64,000 nucleotides of DNA from PALSA-278 sp963760285 (GTDB lineage: Bacteria > Acidobacteriota > Terriglobia > Acidiferrales > UBA7541): positions 372,001 to 436,000 of the forward strand of contig CAVXCI010000003.1 in assembly GCA_963760285.1 (NCBI GenBank), given 5' to 3'. This document shows positions 8,367 through 15,706 of this stretch, one piece after another. Position 1 is the stretch's first letter, and each line of letters starts with the position of its first letter. The notes under the pieces were generated by a model. That model searched no databases. It was not told the origin of the DNA and was given only the letters and a program-made list of their open reading frames with translations. Made by a program: the position numbers and the translations under genes.

Positions 8367-8693
8367 TTAAACGCTGAACGAGCTGCCGCAGCCGCAGGTG
8401 CTTTTCACATTGGGGTTATTGAATTTGAACCCCGCGCCTTCCAGCGATTCGACGTAATCAATCTCCACGCCTTCGAGGTACATCTCGCTCATCTGGTCCA
8501 CCATCACCTTCAAGCCATTGAATTCATAGACATTGTCCACGGCTTCGTTGGACTGGTTCTCAAAAGCCATGTGATAGCTGAATCCGGAGCAGCCGCCGCC
8601 CACCACGGCCACCCGCAAGCCCTCGGGCTTCGGAGTCTGCTGCGTCAGAATCTCCTTCACTTTTTCCACGGCAACGGGTGTCAATGCAATCAT
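8367..8693 (-). CDS. erpA: A-type iron-sulfur cluster carrier (ErpA/IscA family)
   Basis: 108 residues, typical for HesB/IscA/ErpA. The frame extends 20 codons upstream, but the ATG at 8691-8693 has GAGGAGACCGAA immediately before it and matches the usual MIALT N-terminus. The three conserved cysteines are present: GGGCSGFSY and the C-terminal STCGCGSSF (CxC). The protein carries Fe-S clusters from scaffold to target apoproteins in the cytoplasm. The scaffold-like NifU homologue of this window lies far away at 46.2 kb. A terminator follows. Confidence 0.92.
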   Translation of the reverse strand: MIALTPVAVEKVKEILTQQTPKPEGLRVAVVGGGCSGFSYHMAFENQSNEAVDNVYEFNGLKVMVDQMSEMYLEGVEIDYVESLEGAGFKFNNPNVKSTCGCGSSFSV

Positions 8694-8816
8694 TTCGGTC
8701 TCCTCACAACGATTAGATGCGCCTTCGGGGGTCTCGGTTCCCCCGCAACCCATTATAACAGACCTCTTCCCTGCCCGCGCCTGCGTATTCCAGACATGCC
8801 GCGAAAGGAGCGAACT

Positions 8817-9136
8817 CTACTTCAGCACATAGAACGGGACATTGCGGGCAATCTTTATGGCACTACCGTCAACGGCGGCTCAGGAAATTGCTATCCCTCG
8901 CGAAATGGATGCGGGACCGTGTACAAGATTGACAAGTATGGTAGCGAAACCATCCTTTACCGGTTCACCGGCAGGCCGATGGCGCAGCTCCCCGTGAATG
9001 GTTCGAGCCTGACCGAACGGCCCACATCTTCTGCACCACCTCGGAGGGCGGCGATGGCAATTGCGAGGACCAGGGTATGGCAATAGGCTGCGGGAAGGTG
9101 TTCGAAATCCATACCTTAGGCGTAAAGGCGGCGTGA
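8817..9136 (+). pseudogene. inverted, frameshifted remnant of a seven-repeat (YGTT) protein
   Basis: From about 8847 the plus strand encodes GNLYGTTVNGGSGNCY, then CGTVYKI and ETILYRFTG, a clear blade of the family that fills the adjacent minus-strand array. A one-base shift near 8974 moves the continuing homology (DGAAPREW, then HIFCTTSEGGDGNCED and CGKVFEI) to another frame, which ends at 9136. The bases just before (8817-8846), read on the minus strand, encode NVPFYVLK and a stop, the invariant C-terminus of the family. Two pieces of paralogues are therefore joined head-on. No start codon or signal peptide remains. Confidence 0.8.
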
Positions 9137-9274
9137 GAATTGCGCGGGATCAGGATTCGACGAGCGAGCTTCCGTGGGGCCACTGCAAGAAACATCTGTT
9201 TTTGAGGCGGCCCGACCACGCATAAATCGCTGTGCGTCTTCATAGAGATCACGCCGCAGGAACGAACGACTGGC

Positions 9275-9315
9275 GCACTGAGGCCGGGCGGCATCTCACC
9301 GCCCGGCCTCAGTGC
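9275..9315 (-). terminator. perfect 17-bp hairpin after the last gene of the array
   Basis: GCACTGAGGCCGGGCGG (9275-9291) and its exact complement (9299-9315) enclose a 7-base loop CATCTCA. It starts 9 bases beyond the stop of the 9324-10565 gene. No T-run follows on the minus strand, so it may be a rho-assisted terminator, an mRNA 3' stabiliser or a transcription block between the array and erpA. Confidence 0.6.
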
Positions 9316-9323
9316 TGACATCG

Positions 9324-10565
9324 CTATGGCTTGATGCCAAGAACCGTGCCGCCCTGGTTGCCCTGGCTGCCGCCGCCATTAGCCGTCGTGGCGAAGACGT
9401 TTCCGGCGGAATCGAGCGTTGGCGGAGCAATCGGGTTCGCGCCGTACTGGCCATTTTGCGGATAACCGAAAAGGATGTTTTCGGTCCAGTTGCCATTGCC
9501 GGCCGGGGAAAACTCGACGACGGTACCAATAGGATAGCCGAAGTATCCGCTTTCGGTGGTGACGTAGAGGTTTCCGGCGCTGTCCAGCACTCCGGCGTCA
9601 TAGGGATCGCCGCCATCGGCCTGTCCCTCCACCAACCCCCAGACGTGGATGGTGGTCTCCGCATACCCCGAGCTTTTCACCAGCTCAAATACGGCATTGT
9701 TTGCCGTGCCGTAAAGATTGCCGGAGCCATCCACGACGACGCCGCCGAGGGGCTGGTTGCCGCCGTTGCCGCCAGGAAATTGGAGGACAATTTGATAATT
9801 CCAATTGCCGTTCCCCGCAGGCGACAGCTCCCATACATTTCCAAAATCATCGGTATTGCCGGCTTCCGCAGTGCCGAACAGATTTCCGTTGGCATCAAAG
9901 GCGGGCGTGCAGTAATACGGATTCTGCCCGTCATCATTCGGCTGGCCCAGGAAAGTATGGAGAATGGTTTCCGTCCACTCGCCGGATTTGGTGGGCGAAA
10001 GCTCATACACCACTCCGCAGTTGCAGACGGCATCGCCGCCGGCGTTAGTGGTGCCGTAGAGATTGCCGTGATTGTCCGTCGCTACACCGCCGTACGGCGC
10101 TCCGCCGTCCGCATGTCCGGTGAAGTTGTAAAGCAATGTTTCGGTCCACTGTCCGCTTTTTGCGGGTGTGAGACGAAAGACCGTGCCATAACCCCCGCTG
10201 CCGCCCGCAGTCGTTGTTCCGTAGAGATTGCCCTTGGAGTCGAAAATCGGGTGTGGAGTTGTGGGGCCTGCGCCGTCGGTCCCGTTAAACCAAAAAAGGA
10301 CGGAGGGTGTCCAGGTGGTCCCGCCTTTGTAGGTAAGTTTGTATACCCCGCCGGCGCCGCGCCCTCCAGCGAGCACCGTTCCGTATATATTGTGACTCGA
10401 ATCCAGAGTCACGCCGCCATACAGCCCACCGGCGATATTGGCGGGGACGGTGGCGATCACCTTTTCGGTGGCTGCCTTGGCGCTCAGCCCAACCATCAGA
10501 GCCAGCGCTGCCAAAGGCCACAATTTCGCCAACCTCACGCGGTTCCGGCTGCCTCGATTATGCAT
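9324..10565 (-). CDS. exported seven-repeat (YGTT/TIGR03803-like) protein, divergent, no TIG domain
   Basis: 413 residues from the ATG at 10563-10565, preceded by GGAGAGGAGGAAG; the open frame upstream of it is not supported. A signal peptide (LAKLWPLAALALMVGLSAKAA) is followed by seven YGTT-type motifs spaced about 50-60 residues: HNIYGTVLAGG, GNLYGTTTAGG, GNLYGTTNAGG, GNLFGTAEAG, GNLYGTANNA, GNLYVTTESG and GNVFATTANGG. Inter-repeat wording differs from its neighbours (SGQWTETLLYNF instead of GALTTLYSF) and there is no C-terminal IPT/TIG domain. Seven repeats predict a seven-bladed beta-propeller. It is last in the array and has its own promoter. Function is unknown; extracellular binding is a guess. 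Confidence 0.8.
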   Translation of the reverse strand: MHNRGSRNRVRLAKLWPLAALALMVGLSAKAATEKVIATVPANIAGGLYGGVTLDSSHNIYGTVLAGGRGAGGVYKLTYKGGTTWTPSVLFWFNGTDGAGPTTPHPIFDSKGNLYGTTTAGGSGGYGTVFRLTPAKSGQWTETLLYNFTGHADGGAPYGGVATDNHGNLYGTTNAGGDAVCNCGVVYELSPTKSGEWTETILHTFLGQPNDDGQNPYYCTPAFDANGNLFGTAEAGNTDDFGNVWELSPAGNGNWNYQIVLQFPGGNGGNQPLGGVVVDGSGNLYGTANNAVFELVKSSGYAETTIHVWGLVEGQADGGDPYDAGVLDSAGNLYVTTESGYFGYPIGTVVEFSPAGNGNWTENILFGYPQNGQYGANPIAPPTLDSAGNVFATTANGGGSQGNQGGTVLGIKP

Positions 10566-10620
10566 GGAAGTCTTCCTCCTCTCCTTTGCGCCGCTCGATT
10601 GCCAGAACGACGCATGGAAT

Positions 10621-10648
10621 AGTATAAAAGGGTCTGCCCATAGTTCAA
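10621..10648 (-). promoter_or_regulatory. sigma70-like promoter for the 9324-10565 gene
   Basis: On the minus strand TTGAAC (10643-10648), a 16-base spacer and TATACT (10621-10626). The start codon lies 55 bases downstream. Four tandem 10-bp repeats adjoin the -35 element on its upstream side. Confidence 0.45.
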
Positions 10649-10686
10649 GCGACAGGAAGCGACACGAAGCGACATAAGGCGACATA
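10647..10686. repeat. four tandem 10-bp repeats upstream of a promoter
   Basis: The units AAGCGACAGG, AAGCGACACG, AAGCGACATA and AGGCGACATA run without gaps from 10647 to 10686. They begin at the -35 box of the minus-strand promoter for the divergent propeller gene. A 10-bp period puts each unit on the same face of the DNA helix, as expected for cooperative binding of an activator. Confidence 0.65.
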
Positions 10687-10965
10687 TCTTTGGGAACTAA
10701 GAGTCTGAAACCCCGTGCCAAGGCCGATTTACAATTCGCCGTGGGCCCTCCAGCACAGGACGTGGCACGACATTCGAGTCGCCCAGAGCCTGTTTTCCGC
10801 ACGCGCTGTAACTGTTTGATTCCACAAGGCAGTTCTCAGCAAATCCAGCCGCCTCTTTGGGGGCGGGTTGACAGTGCTCTAGTGCGGGCTGGTGCGTCAA
10901 TTAGGCCATCTGACCGAATATCGCGCCACGTGCGCGACCGCTGGCCAGCCCGCGGCACGCGAAAT

Positions 10966-12462
10966 CTACTTCAGCACATAGAACGCAACATTGCTCGACA
11001 GCGTCCCGCCCGGCAATTTCACCTTCACGGTGCCGGTCGTCGCTCCGTTGAGCACTTCGGCCACAATCAACGTCTTCGCGATCACTTTGAATTCGGCAGT
11101 TGTTCCATTGAACGTCACGCTGGTCGCGCCAGTTAGATCCGTCCCCAGTATCCCGACATCCGCTCCGGCTTTCGCCGCGCCCGGATTGGTTTTCACAAAT
11201 GGCCCCAAGCCCATAGACAGGCTGAATGCTGTGCCAGCGCCGTTGGCTCCGCCATACGGCGTCGTAGCGTAGAACGTGCCATTCGTATCCTGGAGCAGAG
11301 AATTTGCTTCCTCGCCATCCGCGCAGTTGGGTTGAGAGCAGAAGTTGTAGAGCGTGGTCAGGGCGCCATCAGGGGTCATCGAGAAGATCGTCCCGCCGCC
11401 ATTCGCGCCGCCGTAGGCCGTTGTTCCATAGTAGTTTCCATCGCTCCCCTGAATCAGAGCATTTGCCGGCGTGCTTCCATCTGTGTAATCAAAGGCATGC
11501 AGCGTTGTCAGCGCGCCCCCCGGCGTAATCTTGAAAATCGTGCCGCAGGTGCCAGATGGGCAATTCTGATTGGCTTGGCCGCCTATTAGAGTAACGCCAT
11601 AGAAATTTCCATCGGATCCCAGCAGAAGATTTCCCGCCGGGGCAGCGCCGTCCTGGCAGTTCACGTGGGAGCAAAATTTATAGAGCGCAGTAAATGGCTC
11701 GTTCAGCGAAAGCTTGTAAACTATGCCGCATCCTTCATATCCTCCACATCGGTATTGGCTATTTCCGCCCGCTGACGTGGTTCCGTATAGATTTCCGTCT
11801 GGGCCCTGAATGACTCCTCCTTCGGGCTCTGCGCCGTTGGTCAAATCAAAAACATGCACGGTGGTGACGTGGCCAGCCGGTGTGAATTGGAAGATGGTGC
11901 CGCAATACGCGCCTCCGCAATTGTCGCTGCCCCCTGCAAGCGTCGTTCCGTATAGATTTCCGTCCGTGGCCTGAATCATTCCGGTCTTTGGCCAGAATGG
12001 ACAATCAATTTGCGTGCACAACTGGTACGCGGTGTATTTCCCTTGCAGCGTCAGACTGAAGAGGTAGCTGTCTCCCGTAATTATCTCGCCCCATTCTGTC
12101 CCGTAAATGCTCCCGTCGGTGGCTTGAACCAGCGGTCCGGTCGGATTAGCGCCCTCGGGGCAATTGCCTTTATAGCAGTGGATAGAAAAGATCGTCGTAA
12201 GCTGGCCCTCCGGAGTCATCGTGAAGATCGTGCCTGCACCCACCCCGGAAAGCCCGCCACCTCCCTCGGTCGTCCCATAAAGCTTTCCATTGGCAGCCTG
12301 ATAAAGTGGCGCAACCGGTTCGGAGCCGTCGGCGCAAGCGGGGCCGCCTTGCGAGCAGAAGTTGTGGAGAACAGTAAATGTTTGCGCGGGCAGGGCAATC
12401 GCCGCCGCAGCCCAAGCCAGGCAAATAACGCCCGCTCTGGTTATCCAGTTGTATCGGCTCAT
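10966..12462 (-). CDS. exported seven-repeat beta-propeller + IPT/TIG protein (array member 6)
   Basis: 498 residues; an ATG preceded by AAGGGAGACTTCTCC. The signal peptide ends with IALPAQ. Seven YGTT-type motifs follow (GKLYGTTEGGG to GTFYATTPYGG), with spacers of the form GTIFxxTPxGxLTTL. Several blades carry paired cysteines (NCGGAYCGTIF, FCSHVNCQDG), probably loop disulfides. The last 80 residues form an IPT/TIG-like domain (GPFVKTNPGAAKAGADVGIL, VTFNGTTAEF), ending SSNVAFYVLK. TIG domains are immunoglobulin-like and common in surface proteins. Its tail DNA is about 96% identical over roughly 98 bases to the tail of the 17286-18850 gene. No enzyme motif is visible. Confidence 0.82.
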   Translation of the reverse strand: MSRYNWITRAGVICLAWAAAAIALPAQTFTVLHNFCSQGGPACADGSEPVAPLYQAANGKLYGTTEGGGGLSGVGAGTIFTMTPEGQLTTIFSIHCYKGNCPEGANPTGPLVQATDGSIYGTEWGEIITGDSYLFSLTLQGKYTAYQLCTQIDCPFWPKTGMIQATDGNLYGTTLAGGSDNCGGAYCGTIFQFTPAGHVTTVHVFDLTNGAEPEGGVIQGPDGNLYGTTSAGGNSQYRCGGYEGCGIVYKLSLNEPFTALYKFCSHVNCQDGAAPAGNLLLGSDGNFYGVTLIGGQANQNCPSGTCGTIFKITPGGALTTLHAFDYTDGSTPANALIQGSDGNYYGTTAYGGANGGGTIFSMTPDGALTTLYNFCSQPNCADGEEANSLLQDTNGTFYATTPYGGANGAGTAFSLSMGLGPFVKTNPGAAKAGADVGILGTDLTGATSVTFNGTTAEFKVIAKTLIVAEVLNGATTGTVKVKLPGGTLSSNVAFYVLK

Positions 12463-12501
12463 GGAGAAGTCTCCCTTGAAAATCCGCGATTTCCGTTCTA
12501 A

Positions 12502-14004
12502 TTACTTCAGCACATAGAACGGCACATTGCTGGAGAGCGTCCCGCCGGGCAACTGCACTTGGACTGTGCCCATCGTCGCGCCGCTGGGAACTTCGGCCAC
12601 AATCAAGGTTTTTGTAATCACTTCGAAGTCGGCCGTCAATCCGCTAAATGTGACGCCCGTCGCGCCAGTCAGATCTGTCCCCAGTATTCCAATCTTCGCT
12701 CCCACTTCTCCCGCGCCGGGGTTTGTTGCCACAAATGGCGCCAGCCCAACAGACACAGCAAACACCGTGCCGCAGTTGACGCCTGAGCCGCAGTAATACT
12801 CTCCGCCATCGGAAGTGGTTCCGTAGAAAATCCCATTGGTGTCCTGGACCAGCCCTGCGAGGGGCAGTGCCCCATCGCTGTAATCGAAACTATGCAGCGT
12901 TGTCAGCGTGCCGCCGGGAGTCAGTTGAAAAACCGTACCGTCGCTGTCGCCAGAACCACCGACTTCCGTTGTCCCATAAAAATTGCCGTCGCTGCCCTCC
13001 ACAAGTGGCGCCCGCGGAAATTGCCCGTCCAGACACTCGCCATTTTGATAGTCTGAACAGAACCGGTACAGCGTCGTCAGCGTTCCACTCGCTGTGATTT
13101 TGAATGCCGTCCCGCATCCATTTTGGTAGCAGCCACCGGTTCCTCCAAACTCCGTTGTCCCATAGAAATTTCCATCGGTGCCCAGAATCAGCCCAGCCTC
13201 GGGTTCGGAGCCATCCACAAAGTCGAAGAGGTGAATGGTGGTCAGTTTGCCGCCAGGAGTGATCTTGAAAACCGTGCCACAGCCAAATCCGGAACAACCA
13301 CTTCCCCCGCCCAACTCCGTCGTCCCGTAAAAATTTCCATCCGTGCCCTCCACTAGCGCCCCCAAAAGATGTCTGCCGTCCGTTGCCTCGACAAACTTGT
13401 ACAGCGTGGTCAGCTGGCCGGCTGCGGTGATTTCGAAAACCGTGCCGCCGCCGTTGCCCCCGCCCGCATAAGTCGTCCCGTAAAACTTCCCATCCGTCCC
13501 CTGCACTAACGCCCCCATAGGTAGCGCGCCATCCTTCCCGCCGAAAATAAACAGCGTCGTCAGTGCGCCACTCGCTGTCATTTTGAATACCGTGCCCGAC
13601 CCGGACGGGCCGCCCGTGTACGTGGTTCCGTAAAATTCCCCGCTGGTGGCCTGAATCAGCCCGGCCTGGGGTTGCTCACCTTCGCCGGTGCCAAAGCTTT
13701 GCAAGGTCGTCAATGTGCCGCTGGCCGTGGTTTTGAAAACCGTGCCCCCACCGCCTGCGCCGTCAGCGGACGTTGTCCCGTACAGACTGCCGTTTGCGGC
13801 TTGCACCAGCCCTCCCAGCGGAGTGGCGCCGTCGGATGATCCAGTGAAGTTGTACACCGTCGCGAATTTCGGCGCGGGTGGGACAACGGGCGGTCTGTGC
13901 GCAGAAGGGACCGCCGCCGGCGACTGCGCGGGCAACGCAACCGCCGTAGTGGCCCACATCACACAAATAATGCACCCTCGTGTCATCCAGCTATATCGGC
14001 TCAT
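12502..14004 (-). CDS. exported seven-repeat beta-propeller + IPT/TIG protein (array member 5)
   Basis: 500 residues, GAGGAGACATCACC before the ATG. The N-terminus MSRYSWMTRGCIICVMWATT is nearly the same as that of the next gene downstream (MSRYNWITRAG), so these two are close paralogues or converted. A Pro/Ala-rich linker follows the signal peptide. Seven repeat motifs run from GSLYGTTSADG to GIFYGTTSDGG, then a TIG-like domain with VGAKIGILGTDLTGATGVTF and the C-terminus SSNVPFYVLK. Cysteines are fewer in the first three blades than in the last four. The 97-base gap upstream and 39-base gap downstream allow cotranscription. Confidence 0.82.
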   Translation of the reverse strand: MSRYSWMTRGCIICVMWATTAVALPAQSPAAVPSAHRPPVVPPAPKFATVYNFTGSSDGATPLGGLVQAANGSLYGTTSADGAGGGGTVFKTTASGTLTTLQSFGTGEGEQPQAGLIQATSGEFYGTTYTGGPSGSGTVFKMTASGALTTLFIFGGKDGALPMGALVQGTDGKFYGTTYAGGGNGGGTVFEITAAGQLTTLYKFVEATDGRHLLGALVEGTDGNFYGTTELGGGSGCSGFGCGTVFKITPGGKLTTIHLFDFVDGSEPEAGLILGTDGNFYGTTEFGGTGGCYQNGCGTAFKITASGTLTTLYRFCSDYQNGECLDGQFPRAPLVEGSDGNFYGTTEVGGSGDSDGTVFQLTPGGTLTTLHSFDYSDGALPLAGLVQDTNGIFYGTTSDGGEYYCGSGVNCGTVFAVSVGLAPFVATNPGAGEVGAKIGILGTDLTGATGVTFSGLTADFEVITKTLIVAEVPSGATMGTVQVQLPGGTLSSNVPFYVLK

Positions 14005-14044
14005 GGTGATGTCTCCTCTTGCGAATCCGCGATTTCCCTTATGA

Positions 14045-15589
14045 TTATTTCAGGACATAAAACGGCACATTGCTCGACAGCGTTCCGCCGGACAATTTCA
14101 CTTGTACTGTGCCGGTCGTCGCACCGTTGGGCACTTCCGCCACGATCAACGTTTTCGCGACCACTTTGAACGCAGCAACTGTTCCATTGAATGTCACGTT
14201 TGTTGCGCCCCTCAGATCCGTTCCCAGTATTCCGACATCCGCTCCCACCCTGGCTGCGGCCGGATTGGTCTCCACAAACTGTCCCAGTCCCATGTCCAGG
14301 CTGAACACCGTGCCGCAACCGACTTCAAAGCAGGGCCCTTCGCCGCCAGCCCCGCCATACGCCGACACTCCGTAAAAAATTCCATTGGTATGCTGTGTCA
14401 GCTGCGCTGTAGGCTGTTTGCCATCAGGGCCACGGAAGGTGTGCAACGTGGACAGCTTGCCCTCTGATGTGAAGCTGAATACGGTGCCGCACCCTTCCCT
14501 GTTAAAGGTAAAACACTCGTTGGCTCCACCGGAATAAGTGGTCCCAAAAAGTTTTCCGTTACTTCCCTGAAGCACGCCGTTGGGGCCGGCACCGTCTGCG
14601 CCATCGAAGTTGTGCAGCGTCGTCAACCCGCCACTCACCGTGAAGCTGAAAATTGTGCCATCGTCTCCAGCTCCTCCCGATGCGGTGGTCCCGTAGAAAA
14701 TCCCATCCATCACTTGGATCAGCCCGCTGGGATTCTCGCCATCCGTTCCGTCAAAGTCGTGCAGCGAAGAGAACATCCCGCCGGGCGTGATCTTAAAAAG
14801 CGTTCCGCACCCGTATTGACACGACCCTCCGGTCCCGCCATTCACCGTCGTTCCGTAGAATGATCCGTCAGTTCCCTGGACCATTGCCGCCGCGGGGACA
14901 TAGCCGTCTGTCCCGTCAAAGCTGTGCAGCGTTGTCAGTATTCCGCCCGGAGTAAGCCTAAAGACCGTCCCGCAGGCATAATGGTTATCGTAGCCGCAAG
15001 CGACGTTGGCTCCGCCGGATTCCGTTACTCCATAAAAATTGCCATCAATTCCCCGCACCAGCCCCGCAGGAGATTCACCGTCCGCGCAGCCGCTCTCCGG
15101 GCAAAATGAATACACCGTCGTCAGATTCCCTTCCCCTGTCACGCGGAAGACCGTGCCGCACCCGCCGCCATCGCAATTGTTGTTGGCGCCTCCAAACAAC
15201 GCTGTCCCATAAAATTTGCCGTCGGTATTCAGGACGAGCGACGCGAGCGGATAAACACCATCCTGTCCATTGAAATTGTCAATCGTAGCCAGGCTGCCTG
15301 CCGGCTTGATGCTGAAAATCGTCCCGAAACCTTGGCTCCCTCCGCCGTACGCTGGCGCGTAAAGTTTCCCGTCGGCTCCTTGGGCCAGCCCCACGTAGGG
15401 CTGCCGGCCGTCCGAGTACCGGAAAAAGTGCAGAATTTTGAAGATCGCTCCCGGCGGCGCTGCCCCCATGGCCTGGCGCGGACGCAATCCCACCGCCGCC
15501 ATCGCGCACAGCAACACCATCGCGCATGCTTTTTTCCAAGCGGCTGTCCCGCTCATTTTCATTCTGGAATTTTCTTTGCCTGGTTGCAT
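14045..15589 (-). CDS. exported seven-repeat beta-propeller + IPT/TIG protein (array member 4)
   Basis: 514 residues from the ATG at 15587-15589, chosen because GGAGGACACGCC precedes it; the frame is open further upstream. The signal peptide (CAMVLLCAMAAVGLRPRQAMGAA) is unlike the ALPAQ type of its neighbours. Seven motifs are present, from the degenerate GKLYAPAYGGG through GNFYGVTESGG to GIFYGVSAYGG. A TIG-like domain follows (VGADVGILGTDLRGATNVTF, SSNVPFYVLK). Longer cysteine-bearing loops occur, such as NNNCDGGGCGTVF and CGYDNHYACGTVF. The different leader with a conserved tail suggests recombination between modules. Confidence 0.82.
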   Translation of the reverse strand: MQPGKENSRMKMSGTAAWKKACAMVLLCAMAAVGLRPRQAMGAAPPGAIFKILHFFRYSDGRQPYVGLAQGADGKLYAPAYGGGSQGFGTIFSIKPAGSLATIDNFNGQDGVYPLASLVLNTDGKFYGTALFGGANNNCDGGGCGTVFRVTGEGNLTTVYSFCPESGCADGESPAGLVRGIDGNFYGVTESGGANVACGYDNHYACGTVFRLTPGGILTTLHSFDGTDGYVPAAAMVQGTDGSFYGTTVNGGTGGSCQYGCGTLFKITPGGMFSSLHDFDGTDGENPSGLIQVMDGIFYGTTASGGAGDDGTIFSFTVSGGLTTLHNFDGADGAGPNGVLQGSNGKLFGTTYSGGANECFTFNREGCGTVFSFTSEGKLSTLHTFRGPDGKQPTAQLTQHTNGIFYGVSAYGGAGGEGPCFEVGCGTVFSLDMGLGQFVETNPAAARVGADVGILGTDLRGATNVTFNGTVAAFKVVAKTLIVAEVPNGATTGTVQVKLSGGTLSSNVPFYVLK

Positions 15590-15706
15590 GGCGTGTCCTC
15601 CGTTCGGCACTTCCGGAATTACTGCCTGGCTGTTCCCTGTCCCAGATTCTATATCCATCTAACCACGCGGAAATATAGACAACTCGCGTGGAAAGAAACA
15701 CGGACT

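Noticed and set aside
8694..8753. 20-residue N-terminal extension of ErpA
   Set aside because: The downstream ATG has GAGGAGACCGAA and matches the family N-terminus.
9312..10622. 436-codon plus-strand frame opposite the divergent propeller gene
   Set aside because: Long open antisense frames arise from the GC-rich repeat codons; the minus-strand product has signal peptide and seven repeats.
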